From: Elysia chlorotica
Lineage: Eukaryota; Mollusca; Gastropoda; Plakobranchidae
Assembly: GCA_003991915.1 (NCBI GenBank)
Contig: RQTK01000211.1
Span: forward strand, 252,958-316,957
Reading direction: 5' to 3'
Length of the DNA stretch: 64,000 nt
Part shown: positions 23,722 to 35,189 of the stretch, piece by piece
How the letters are laid out: each line of letters starts with the position of its first letter
How positions within the stretch are numbered: the first letter of the stretch is position 1
Notes under the pieces: generated by a model
Told to the model about the DNA's origin: nothing
Database searches by the model: none
What the model saw: only the letters and a program-made list of their open reading frames with translations
Translations under genes and position numbers: made by a program

Positions 23722-25417
23722 CTGAAAATTTTAACATATTATGATTGGCCTGCAGCTTGAGTAAATAACTTTTATATCTATTATTGAGTACATAATTGTC
23801 AAAAAGAGGTCATGTAAGTGAAATAATATTCATTTATTTTATCTTGAAGACTGATGTTGATGCACATCTAAATGACAGTTAGATCAATAACAATATTTTC
23901 AAGTTAACTACAAAATAAATAAATGGGATCATAAGAAATGTTAAGCAATGTTAACGTAATTACAAGGACATCACATTCATTAAGAAAAATATAAAATATA
24001 AATGTTATCTTTTGGAAGATCAAGTGAAATTTGAAAACGGGGCTTGAAATTAAAAACAATGGAGAAACAACAGCGCAACCAGAGTGGTAACGCAAAAGCT
24101 GTGTGATGATTGTTTATACTTTAATTGAAGGAAATTTAACTTGCACAAAAAAGTGGGACATGCACTCAGGATTTCCTCTTTATAGTCTAGTAAAGCGAGG
24201 CATTTGACGCCCCGCTATGGTACCAGTAAATTACTAAGAACGAAGAAGGAGCGCCTGAGTGCAGATGGGAAGTGGCTATTATTACTCTTAACGTTATGTA
24301 GATCTAGTAGGTTTTTTGGTTTTTTTCTTCCCTTCCCCCTTTCCTTTTTTTTTTGACGAGTGCAATGCACTCAAACTTTAAGAAAGGAAACGACACTATC
24401 TTTTACGAGTCTTCTTATGTATCAATTTAAACATGAAATCCTTAATTATTTGACACTTAGTCCTTCACCATCCAAATTTTTAAACCATGTTGAATTATTT
24501 TCATTGTTTTTGGTTGTTTTTTTTTTTAGTCATTGAATTAATTTATCTTATATCTTACCAAGATTTTAAAAATACATCTTTGATTCTAATTCTGGTCATT
24601 GAATACCTTATTAGTGTAACTTCATTATGCATTTATTGTCTACCATTTCATTTACATGTCTCAATGTTTTCAAAGATATGAGAACAGATGAGAGTCGTTT
24701 TTCTTGTTATATTTCATGGCTGTGATATTGATGCATTTTATACATTTAGTCGTTATCCATTGTTTTACACATGAACTCGTCTGTGATACAAACTTTTAAA
24801 GAATTTCTATTTGGTTTTATTCCATTTTTATTGCCATTATATAGTCTGTATATAATAGGTTATGTGTCTGAAATGGATTTGGATGAGTTTGTGAAACTTC
24901 AAATATTGTACAATTTATTTTTACATCTTTTTATTGTGCAAACTATCTGCATCCATTAAATAAACAAAAACCTGATCACATCTTTTGACCCTCTTTCCTT
25001 ATTTTATATTGAGAAGAAAATTTCCTGCAGTGATATGCAGTAAGTAAACAAAAACTTGAATCTCATTTAAGTAAAAGAGAAATGAAAATTAGATTAGGAA
25101 GTTTGCTTTTGCATTTTATATTCTGATTTTAACATACTTCATACTTACCAATACCATGGAGATTATATTATAGAAATCGAAGTTTATCTTTAAAATCATG
25201 AAAGAGGAATAACTGACTCTTTGATCTGATTCTGAGATGGATCATGGATTGTAACAAAGAGAGTGTTGTTCTTTATTTATTAGGATAATTTGGTTTCTTG
25301 CCAATCTAGACAATGCTTAAACAACGCCTTTCGCTCAAACCGATACAGATTAATTTTTTCATGAAGACAACCTCTAAACGGAATATAGAATTGTAACCTT
25401 TTTTCAAATGCAATTAG
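23722..25417. other. AT-rich intergenic DNA
   Basis: Two hydrophobic open frames (24487-24681 and 24771-24959, both plus) are AT-driven and lack plausible starts or family resemblance. No RNA gene or clear element seen. Confidence 0.4.
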
Positions 25418-25475
25418 ATAAGATAAGATAAGATAAGATAATCTGTATTTGTCCCTTTGCAGGAAAATCGATTTG
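25418..25475 (-). mobile_element. LINE-type 3' end remnant with (TTATC)n tail
   Basis: On the minus strand a short unique sequence containing AAAGGGACAAATA runs into repeated TTATC units. The same architecture ends the degraded LINE at 41.5 kb (GTCCTTGTGGG, AATAAAG, then TTATC units). I take it as a solo 3' fragment of a related element. Confidence 0.45.
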
Positions 25476-25499
25476 GCTAAGTTAAAAGTATTTTACACA

Positions 25500-26090
25500 T
25501 ATTAATGATAATAAAAAAAAAACAACAAAAAAAAAACAACAAAAACAATACTATTTTTAGGAAAACTAAAATCGATACACATTTTTGGAGAAACATTTTA
25601 CATTACATAATATGAGTGATGGCTCTTTAGTGCATAATGTAGAAACAAATATTACGTTTAACCAAAAAGAATGTAAGCATATAGGAAAAAGTGAACTTTT
25701 TCTTTTACCGCCATTCACTTTTTCCCCCACTATACTTACACACACATACACATACACACACAGTTACAAGCTTGCATTAACACAATTGTTTCATGATGAG
25801 CTCCTCATTTGCCGTGAGCCTGATGGTACAAATGAGTTATTGTAGCGGTCAGTTCTATGCTTTAGGTTGAATCATGCGACCGCTGCGTGTGGAAAACATA
25901 AACTCCTGGTTTAGTGGATGGTCGATATCTTTGATTAGTCTCAAATTGCAATTACAAACAAAAAAGCTCTTGTATTTGGGTCTCGAAAGTACCTCTCCGA
26001 AATCTATTTTTCTTTTTCTGTAGCACCGGATACTTATCAAAAGCCCCTATTTTGTGTAAGACAAGGTTCTCCCCTTTACACGACCTCCCC
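25500..26090. other. intergenic DNA with A-rich and CA-rich tracts
   Basis: A-rich AAC/AAAC runs lie at 25510-25550 and an imperfect (CA)n at about 25738-25762. Overlapping short frames on both strands have no recognisable similarity. Confidence 0.4.
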
Positions 26091-26092
26091 CT

Positions 26093-26100
26093 CCCTCTCA

Positions 26101-26156
<56 letters not shown>
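26093..26156. repeat. (CT)n microsatellite
   Basis: Nearly pure CT run with two TTCT interruptions; the Arg/Glu-rich frame opposite is repeat-derived. Confidence 0.9.
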
Positions 26157-26650
26157 GCTAAGTCAGTTGGCTGAGTGATTATAGTTCTATTAAATACCCT
26201 CTTGAGTTTCACGGCCGGCTGACTTTGTTTACTCACAAACGCGTGGCGTATCACTCACGAAGAATGGGCTTGAACATAATGCCTTGTTACGCGTGTTCTA
26301 CTTTGACTCAAGAAAGCTTCCAAAATAGGAGGACCTCTCCACAGCAAGGAAATCGCAGTTTTCTCATGTTTACAATAATTTTTAAATAATGTATTAACAA
26401 AAAGAAAATAACCAAAAAATTTTGAAAAGAACAGTTAATGAAATTTTTAAAACATGCTTCTATTTTGTCGAGCATGTCATTCATTATTATAAATAGTAAA
26501 AATATGCGTACTAATTCACATTATTATCATAGAAAAAGCTAGCGATTTTCACAACATTATGTTTTGTTCTAATTATTTTGGTTCAGTAGAAACTAATAGC
26601 AGTCATAGCATCGGACAAAGAAGCAATATGATTTGAGGTAATACATGCAG
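26157..26650. other. intergenic DNA, nothing recognised
   Basis: Mixed sequence with an AT-rich second half; no frame, element end or RNA gene seen. Confidence 0.4.
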
Positions 26651-26659
26651 TTGTAGTAC

Positions 26660-26975
<316 letters not shown>

Positions 26976-27040
26976 CAGGAGTAGGAGTGGTTGCTGTTGT
27001 TTTTTATAATGGCGCTGTAGTATCATCCGTTAGATGTAGA

Positions 27041-27405
27041 TTAAGGAAGGAAATAAAAAAAATAAAAAACCCCAAAAAACGAAAGTTGTAGTTGTGGAAG
27101 TGTTAGTAGTAGATTAAGTTTGAACACTTTTTCCTTCAGAAGTAGTTTGTCCATGCGTGACTTTTTGTTTACAGGACTCCAGGGAGGCTGCATCATTTCG
27201 GTTAATCGTGCAGGGACAATAGAGCAGGGCGAGGGAGGGACAGCAGAACACTGGAGACCAGGGACGGGTTGACTGAGCCACCTGCCACGTCGTAGAGACG
27301 AGACGTCGGGTCTGGGGTGCATTGAACAGGCGACGGAAAAGTGGTGTATGTGTGGGTGGTGACAGTCTGTGAACTGGGGTGGGGAACGGGAAAAGGAGGT
27401 GTTTG
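27041..27405. other. GC-richer intergenic block
   Basis: Between the AGT array and the G-run the sequence is richer in G+C, with overlapping 90-150 codon minus-strand frames containing Pro-rich runs produced by the adjacent G tract. No domain recognised. Confidence 0.35.
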
Positions 27406-27446
27406 GGAGGGGGGGGGGGAGGGGGGGGGTGGGGGGGGGGGGGGGT
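27406..27446 (+). repeat. G-run cluster, potential G-quadruplex
   Basis: Four or more uninterrupted G runs are separated by single A or T bases. The plus strand could fold as a G-quadruplex. Length is likely to vary and may be poorly assembled. Confidence 0.85.
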
Positions 27447-27732
27447 ATCCGATTTTCTTTTTTTTGAAGGGTTCATAAAATTAATGCGGATGAAAAATAA
27501 AGGAGGCTGAAGAAATGGGAGTAGTTTTAAAGTGAAGGATATTTCGGAGTTTTTTTTTGTTTTTTTTTTCATTATGATAAAATTGCAGACATGTCATGCA
27601 TATTCGATAGCGGTGACCTTGGTATCAGTGCATTCATAGAATTCTTTACAGGGAAACCAGGATGTAGGAGCTCTGACAACCAAACAAAACTTAAAAAATT
27701 GGAATGATACCTTGAATATGTACACGAGAGTT

Positions 27733-27774
27733 AGAGAGAGATAAAAATAGAGAGAGAGGGAAAGAGAGAGAGAG

Positions 27775-27847
<73 letters not shown>
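27733..27847. repeat. (GA)n microsatellite
   Basis: About 70 bp of pure GA preceded by imperfect GAGA/GGGA units. Confidence 0.95.
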
Positions 27848-27851
<4 letters not shown>

Positions 27852-28540
27852 GGTTATGGTGAAACGACCAAATTAAAACCAAGATTAGGAGGCGAACGAC
27901 GTCAAAAATGGCATTGAGGGGTGTTTTCAACATTATGATGTTTGCTTTTTTTTTTCAATCATAATCTACACTATTTTTATTATTGTCTAAAAAGGAGCAT
28001 CATTTGAAGTTAATCTCTCTATATGTAAGTTTAGTTATCTTTGGGAATAATAGTTTCTGCTGAACCTGTATGCGTCTTAACATACCCGTCACTTTCCTTA
28101 ACCACTAAAAGTGTTATTGTCCCCTTCAAATGGAAAATGCACAATTATAGAAATCTGTATTTATTGTCTTTGATAATTATGTGAACTTATGGGTCGGAGT
28201 AAGTTTAATCACTTTCAATTAAACAATTCACCTTACAAGTACATCCTCATCGCAGTAAAATTGGCTTAATACACAACGATAGATCACAATAAAGGAGTTA
28301 ATTTCTATACATGGTTAAATAAGTTTCGTGGCTTACCGCTCATTTTATACGTGGATTATTTAAATGATGAATCAATTCATAAATCTGAACCATAATGTAA
28401 CCGGCCAGGTCTCTCTCTGGAGTCCCGTCGCCGCAAGTCATATTCCCTGAGAACCAGGAGACGTCAAGCTAACAGAAGACTTTTAGTTTAAAGGAAAAAT
28501 ATGAAGAGAGGACTTCCCATTTTCGAACCAACAACTTTAA
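27848..28540. other. intergenic DNA, nothing recognised
   Basis: AT-rich to about 28390, then a GC-richer 110 bp (28400-28510) that may be the upstream flank of the following SINE-like element. No gene seen. Confidence 0.4.
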
Positions 28541-28547
28541 CAGGGAG

Positions 28548-28745
28548 AGAGGGGATGATGAAGCTCAGTCGGTAATTAAAACGTATTCTTTCCAGGGGTC
28601 TCTGGTTCGATTCCTCGATCTGACCGCCTTTTCCCCACTGGTTAGGTAGGTGTCAGTATGTTGTGACTTGCACGACCCAGTGGATCTCGCTCTTGGGTCC
28701 AGTCGTCGTATAAAACTATCCTGGAGACATTTAACTAGCAGTCAA
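28548..28745 (+). mobile_element. tRNA-derived SINE-like element, second family
   Basis: The head (about 28552-28625) has an A-box-like AAGCTCAGTCGGTA and a B-box GGTTCGATTCC about 40 bases further on, as in RNA polymerase III promoters. The 5' end cannot pair with the 3' end as a tRNA acceptor stem, so it is not a tRNA gene. A GC-richer unique body follows, up to about 28745. Its sequence differs from the SINE-like family at 102-385. Confidence 0.5.
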
Positions 28746-28931
28746 TCAAATGTTACCCTCCAAAACATAACGTTCGTTTGCAATAGATTAAAAAAAAATT
28801 TTCAAAGGATTCGAGTGGTCCAATAATTTTTGAATAATCGCACTGTTTTACTCTCAATCTTCAAATTTCAACTTTTTTTCCGTTTTCTTTATGTTCTGTT
28901 TTTTTTTCCTCATTTCCATTGAATTGTCAAC

Positions 28932-28934
<3 letters not shown>

Positions 28935-28996
<62 letters not shown>
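28935..28996. repeat. (AAT)n microsatellite
   Basis: About 20 uninterrupted AAT units. Confidence 0.95.
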
Positions 28997-28997
<1 letters not shown>

Positions 28998-29354
28998 GGT
29001 AAACATAAACGACAATTGCATCGAAAAAAAAACAACAACAAATTAATATATCAACGATCATTAGCTTTAAACTCCACCAAGTCCAAAGTGAGAACTTACT
29101 GGCCATACTAGATCTAGAATCTAGATTCTATGTGAATTCAGATATATCTGTAGTCAGTGCTTAATTTTCAGCACTGGTAGATTTAGATGTAATCCCGATA
29201 AACAGTTGTTTCTCTTTGGGTTTTTTTTTTTCCAATCTAAATTTCTCTAGTCTATATAACGTAGATTGTTAGATGCAGGCTTTCTGGAGGTTTCAACTTC
29301 AATTCAATTCGTTTTCATTCTGATTGATCTCCCCTGCATATATATTATTACGCG
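28997..29354. other. AT-rich intergenic DNA
   Basis: Contains a perfect 14-bp palindrome AGAATCTAGATTCT (29116-29129) and nothing else of note. Confidence 0.4.
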
Positions 29355-29660
29355 GTGTCACTTCTCACCAACCACAGTTGGTGTAAAGTGACACGGGTCC
29401 TTTCTCACCAACCACAGTTGGTGCAAAGTGACACGGGTCCTTTCTCACCAACCACAGTTGGTGCAAAGTGACACGGGTCCTTTCTCACCAACCACAGTTG
29501 GTGCAAAGTGACACGGGTCCTTTCTCACCAACCACAGTTGGTGCAAAGTGACACGGGTCCTTTCTCACCAACCACAGTTGGTGCAAAGTGACACGGGTCC
29601 TTTCTCACCAACCACAGTTGGTGCAAAGTGACGGGGCCACACTTCACACCAACCACAGTT
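29355..29660. repeat. 40-bp tandem repeat with internal palindrome, 7 copies
   Basis: Units start at 29364, 29404, 29444, 29484, 29524, 29564 and 29604 and are nearly identical. Each contains CACCAAC-CACA-GTTGGTG, a perfect 7-bp stem with a 4-base loop, flanked by CTTT/AAAG that extend it. The first copy sits inside a longer inverted repeat, with GTGTCACTT (29355) opposite AAGTGACAC. A decayed half copy follows the array near 29645. Confidence 0.95.
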
Positions 29661-31170
29661 TACCCAGAAGCATTTGCTAGGCCTACATACAGTCCACCAA
29701 ATTATTTTATTGTTTCACTTTCGAAGCCATTTATCTCTACACTACGCTACAGAGTTTAGAATAGAAGTCCAGCCTTGGTAATTTCAATTGCCTTTTGAAC
29801 GCATGGCGTGAATGAATCATAACACAGAACTGGTTATGAGCTTTGATGTGCTCATTTTTATTTTTGCGTCCATGACTAGCGCTTTGCACCGTGTTTTTAC
29901 TGCCACTTGGGAGCAAATTTGATTACTTAGGACCAATTGGAGATCTTAAGAGATTAATGCGCCCGTAATGCAATCACTGTGCCATGGCCGCTGATTGGCG
30001 GAGACTGATCTCGAGATAGTCCCAGCTCGCCATCACGCTTTGTTTTACGGTTCCGTTCTGTCTTTGTTAGCCAAGACTGGTCTGAGAAGAGGGGGCCATC
30101 TGTCCACGAACGTTCTTCGGACGGAGCCTGTTATAATCATAGCTGAAGATGGTGCTAGCAAATCGGGAATTCTCCATGTTTGCGCTTCCGAAATTTAGGG
30201 ATAGGAGGGAGATCTAGAAAGGAGACAGTTGGTTTCGTAAATATAGTAACGTGACCATTACTGCCTTCTTTCGCGAGATGTCAAGCAAAATGCTATTTAT
30301 TACATCGAGTTACACTGTATTGTGCTTATTTGACAAACTGACAAAAGAACGTGGTGCATGGTTGTTAAGGATATAATTAAGACATTTCATCATGATTCAT
30401 CATTATTTCGGCTCTCATGCACATTATTTTCTTTATTCACTGGTTTTAAATGCACAGATGGCTCCGTGAGCCATTCACCCCCTTCTGCTCTCGTTTTCTT
30501 CTTTTGTTTTTTTCTCTGTACCCTTCTATTCCAATCTCTCTTGTCTATTCCGTCCCATAACGGGTCGCCGTCCTATACCCAAGAGACACACCCCTGTGTG
30601 TGCAGCTAGCGAGGTCCCTCCTGTCCTGGTCGTAGCTACGTGGTCGTATCGGTTAGCTGTACGTACCAAATACGACAACACTAGGCCCCTAAAGAGACCC
30701 GCGTACCGTGCGGCACAGGTCCGTGATTTTAATCTCAAATGCGAAACCCGACGCCTGTATTTAAGTGACGGAACGCTGAGTTGGGCTGTTTGAGCTGAGG
30801 CTAAAATTGAAACAAAACATTAGTTTGTTGCAGAGGTGTCTTAATGTTTCAAAAGAGAGCGTGGCATGAAGGGTGGACAGAGATTTCCAAACTAGCACTT
30901 AGAAGTGGATTATGTAAGGATTATCGCACCATGCAACTGAAGCCAAAGGCTTCACTGATCCCCACTAAATTTTCATAAAAAAGGAAAACACCTCTATTTT
31001 GGCTCTTTCTTCTTAGCCGTAAATTATGGGCCCTGTAACTTGCACCTGTCGGGTCATGTATGAAGAAAAAAAGAAAAAAAGAAAAAAAGGAAAGTGTTAT
31101 CAATTTCATGAGACAATATTTTTGTTAGCTTTATGATTGTCTTCTTTTCTGTTCATCCTTTCCATCTCCA
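29661..31170. other. intergenic DNA with moderate GC and no gene
   Basis: Short frames occur (for example 29995-30198 plus, 30358-30609 plus), without similarity or good starts. The part at 30545-30800 is CpG-rich and may be regulatory. An (AAAAAG)-like run lies at 31065-31090. Confidence 0.35.
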
Positions 31171-31174
31171 TCTC

Positions 31175-31176
<2 letters not shown>

Positions 31177-31247
<71 letters not shown>
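31177..31247. repeat. (CT)n microsatellite
   Basis: Pure CT run of about 70 bp. Confidence 0.95.
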
Positions 31248-31249
<2 letters not shown>

Positions 31250-31252
<3 letters not shown>

Positions 31253-34045
31253 TGTTCTCTAAAATCTTCCACTGTCTATTTTTTTCATGCTATAATTTAC
31301 GTATTTTTTTTTATTTTACTTTGTGTCATTAAATTATCTATTTTTATTCTTTTAATGGTAGGCCCATCTCTTATCCTAGCACAGCGGTTGTTTTGAACAT
31401 GTAAAAAAAAAAGATTTAACAGAAGCCTCGTGAATCCAGAAAGACACTTTCAATAAATATAATTATCTTTTCACACCAGATAATACTTTTACTTCTCAAC
31501 AATGACTGACCTCTCAGAGTGGGTGATACTTGAACATTAAGAAAAAAATAATGTAGTCTTTTTAGTAATAGGGTATATAGTTTACTTCATCTCTAGCTCA
31601 GGTCCATGGAGAGTGTCTTCTTTGTTAAAATCGCCCTCCTTCTTCTCTGATAGGTATGACGGTAGCTTCTCTAAAATGATCTGAGCCTTATCAGTGTTGT
31701 ACAGACGAGCGAATCGGCGATGTGTGTTTTCTATGACAATATCGTCTTGTGTAACAGCTTCCCTCAGGGGGGGGGGGTGCAAAATCATAATATAATGACA
31801 ATTTCAGGAAGGAAAATTATTGACATTTTATGATTATATGGACTTAGGCAACCAAAATATACTACTATGCATAAAATGAGCAGATTGAGCTAATACATTT
31901 TCACTAGCTAAATCTGGATTTAGGCCTATGGAATCTAGATAATTATGATAATAAGATACATATTCTTTATAGAAATAGATAAAATATCTCGAGGGGATAG
32001 TTCAGCACTCTTTTACTGGCTGAATAGGTTTCACGTGAGATTTTAACAACTGGTACTTTTTTTTCAAGAGATACTTGAGAGGATCATGTTAAAACAAAGG
32101 GACATATGACGGAGAATTTATCATTTTGTATGCAATTACGAAACTATCTAGCTGTATGCATAAAAACGTGTAACATCTTTTACTAATACCAAATAAAAAG
32201 GGGATATACGAGTATTAAAATTGTTCTTATTTAAACTCACGTGTTCGATCAGCCCAGCTTCGGCAGAATAGTCACCTGTTCTCTAAAAATCTAAAGTGGC
32301 AAATGTGAAAGTAGGTATCTTTTGCTTCTAAAACAAGAAATAGTTTTTCTCCCTTGTATAAAGTACATTACAATATTCGTACATAAGACATTTCGTTGTT
32401 AATATTATTGTCTATAAGGTGGTACTAAAAATACCAACAAGTCAGAAAGGGTTAACATTATTTTGTTGTTTCTTTTATGTATTTTTATCCTTTTTCTGCT
32501 TTTATAAATAATTATAACGGTTTATACTCATAGGCTATTTAGTTTTGCGTTGAAAATCCAGAACCATGATTGACCAATATTTCATATGCAAATATGATAA
32601 TCGTCAACATTTCCTGCAATATTCTTAGTCATAGAGACAAAGAAATGCACCCATAAGGCGTAACGTGCCAAGACGATATGCTTCTGCGGACACCCAATCG
32701 CTTCACAACTGACACAACTTGGGGATGACTCGAAGCCGATAAAGTCATTCACTAATTGGATTTAAAGGAGTCGAAGACCAAGAAGCAGCTTGGGTTTACA
32801 CAATAATCGTTTGCTCAACGAGCCACTTGAAAAAGGAGACCAGGATTAACAGAGGGAACAGTGGCCATAACTGGAGCCAAACAGTATTCCCCGCTATGAC
32901 ACCCCTGGCGTGAGCTAATCCACCGGTTGGTCAAACAATCAGATCTGCCTTCCTCCTGTCCCGACGATACAAAGTTTCAGGGTGCTATCGGGCAAGACCG
33001 CTGAATGCTCAGTCTATCGCCTTTTAGGATTCTCTTTACGGGCCTAGGTAGCGTTGTATTTGAAAAGAACTTAGCTTTCTCCAACCAGAGGTGCTCTAAA
33101 TATCTTTAATTATCGTTGTCATTCTTCTACCTGTTTGTTTTCCTAGCCGAATGCAAAATGAAACATTGTGAAATCACGTGTCTTCAGAACCGCTTCTTTG
33201 TACTGACAACAAAACAGTCGTATAAATAAATATCTAACTTAAGTTATTAAATAAGTCAAAGATTAAAACAATATAATATGACTATCAAGAAGTAGCTACG
33301 GACATTTAAAAAAATTAATAAAGCTGTCTTTATCTTATCATAACCGGAACAGTAAACTTGAAAAGGCACCAAGAACTATTTAATTAGTAAAAAGGCATAA
33401 TATAAGATCCACTTCTAGTTTTAGTTAACACATGAAGCAATAATCCTTCGTAGTGAATCGGGTAATGCTAAAAGGTACGACTTGCTCTAGTTTTTAAAAG
33501 AGAAAAAGCGCGCAATCGGGACAAAATACATTTTCCAAAATTACATGATGTTTCTGCTTATTTAACAAGACACGACTTCTTACGCATTTTAAATAACTTT
33601 TTTGTGACTTCAATTTCCTTTTAATTAATTGTCGGTCATGCATTGGCACTTTTCAATTTTGTAGACTATTTTAAATAACACTAAGCGCGTCAATGTATCT
33701 TTGATTTAGTTTAGGTTGCTAGATATACCTTTTTGTAATAATTGGTTTGTGGACTTAACATTGAAAACTAAATGAAGTGAGATTATAACACATTTCAGAT
33801 AAATCGTATCGCCGTCAGCCTCTCTTGGCAAAGGGCAAATGTGTATGCATGTGGAGATTCTGGAAGAAAATAAATTTCGTTTAATACAGTCATGCAGTAT
33901 CTTTTTTGGCAGTCGAGGTGAAATTTTTAAAGGCAGAGGCACCAGTTCTAATTACCAATGCTTGAAACTTGGCAAAAAATGTTTAATTGTTCTACAATAA
34001 TATTGACACTGCCCAAGGCTATCCCTGATTCCCCGAACCTATTTC
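31250..34045. other. intergenic DNA with a GC-richer island at 32640-33070
   Basis: Mostly AT-rich with a short G-run near 31768. The 430-bp stretch 32640-33070 stands out by higher G+C and no low-complexity sequence, with no open frame of useful length. It could be a regulatory element or an old insertion. Confidence 0.35.
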
Positions 34046-34102
34046 AATCCGCCCGATATCTGCTTCTCCAGTACTTTCTTGAACGGCCAGGGGTGCACTG
34101 TC
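34046..34102 (-). repeat. dispersed repeat, short copy
   Basis: This segment, with CCGCCCGATATCT then GAACGGCCAGGG, reappears with few changes at 34452-34510. It is probably an end or internal part of a dispersed element. Confidence 0.7.
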
Positions 34103-34229
34103 GTTTAAAAGCAATGGCATCACTTCGTATGACAAGGATATACACTGAAATGAAAGTTTTTGGTTCTTCCAGTTGTCTAAATCATATTGAAAATGACCCA
34201 AACATAAGAGGATGAAATCCGAAATCCTT

Positions 34230-34320
34230 TGTGTTTATCTGATTGTGGGACAGAACCGAGTTTTCCCGAGTTTTAGGCCATCCGCTCTTCCACTTAAGCC
34301 ACCTGATCCCTAATCTCTCA
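34230..34320 (-). mobile_element. tRNA-like SINE head fragment
   Basis: The reverse complement contains TGGCTTAAGTGGAAGAG (A-box-like) and GGTTCTGTCCCA (B-box-like) at a tRNA-like distance. No matching acceptor stem is evident. Likely a SINE head remnant. Confidence 0.4.
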
Positions 34321-34451
34321 GTTTTCTGTATTCTTTAAATCCCCATTTATATGCACTTGATAAGCTATTAGATCGTAAATGACTATTTTTCGTCCCACAG
34401 TTAAGAAAACCGCCAGCCATTTCACCGCTCACACCCATTCCCATAACCCAT

Positions 34452-34740
34452 TCCATTCCGCCCGATATCTCCTTCTCTAGTACTTCCATAAACGGCCAGG
34501 GTTTGCACTATCCGGGCGCAGCGTGGGGGCTGAACCGTTGCGAACCCCCTGACATTTGGCCGGAGTGCTAGTGCTGTGCAAACCGCGAGTTGCTCGGTGC
34601 GACAGATTGCTGCGTCGCCGCGTTGCTAGGCAAGCACGCGACCGACACGCGAAGTCAATCACTTTGGCGCCCTGCTGATCGGAATCGTCCGATCGGTGCT
34701 CGCTGTCGCGATATGCCAGATAAGGCGCAGGATAAGTCGT
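34452..34740 (-). repeat. CpG-rich dispersed repeat, longer copy
   Basis: It begins with the sequence shared with 34046-34102 and continues as a strikingly CpG-rich block unlike the AT-rich neighbourhood. The minus strand has a 61-codon Arg/Ser-rich frame (34477-34662). The abundance of CpG suggests a young or unmethylated insertion. The family is not recognised. Confidence 0.5.
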
Positions 34741-35100
34741 TGAGTCATTAGTTCATTTCGCACTATTGGTAAAAGGTTATTGTTAATGTGGGTCACTTTG
34801 CTACTTTGTCTTTATTGTCGATTCAGATTGTTATTGTTTGTAATGTTTTGTACTCCCTCTTTATAAGATAAACTCATGTAGAATTTGAAGATTTATTAAA
34901 ACTCGATATTTTCCAACAGGCTTATAATTACAGAAACTACCATTGAACTTTACAAAAAAAATGATTTTAAAAAAGACCTGCCTCATTTGCATTGTATAAA
35001 GTCTGCACATTTCTTTTCCCCTTTTCATGCTTATGTTTTTTTACTACTTTTCTGTGTAAATGGTTTTCTGCTTGCCTGCCTGTATGCCTGTCTACCTTCT
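34741..35100. other. AT-rich intergenic DNA, nothing recognised
   Basis: No frame, element or RNA gene apparent. Confidence 0.4.
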
Positions 35101-35116
35101 TGTCTGTATGTCTGTA

Positions 35117-35185
<69 letters not shown>
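35101..35185. repeat. (TCTG)n microsatellite
   Basis: About 17 TCTG units with GTATG and CTATC variants at the edges. All three plus frames are open because the period is 4; the Cys/Leu/Ser/Val-rich products are artefacts. Confidence 0.95.

Positions 35186-35189
<4 letters not shown>

Noticed and set aside
24487-24959. Two hydrophobic frames suggesting small membrane proteins
   Set aside because: Phe/Leu/Ile-rich products are expected from AT-rich DNA; no conserved motif or gene structure.
27114-27572. 152-codon minus-strand frame with Pro-rich centre
   Set aside because: The Pro run is the complement of the G tract; no domain, no promoter and no splice logic.
28548-28625. Possible tRNA gene
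   Set aside because: A- and B-box motifs are present, but the two ends cannot form an acceptor stem; kept as a SINE head.
29364-29632. CRISPR-like array
   Set aside because: The whole 40-bp unit repeats without variable spacers, and the genome is clearly eukaryotic; it is a satellite.
29995-30198. 67-codon frame with ordinary amino-acid composition
   Set aside because: It starts at TTG, has no splice partners or family resemblance, and is of a length expected by chance.
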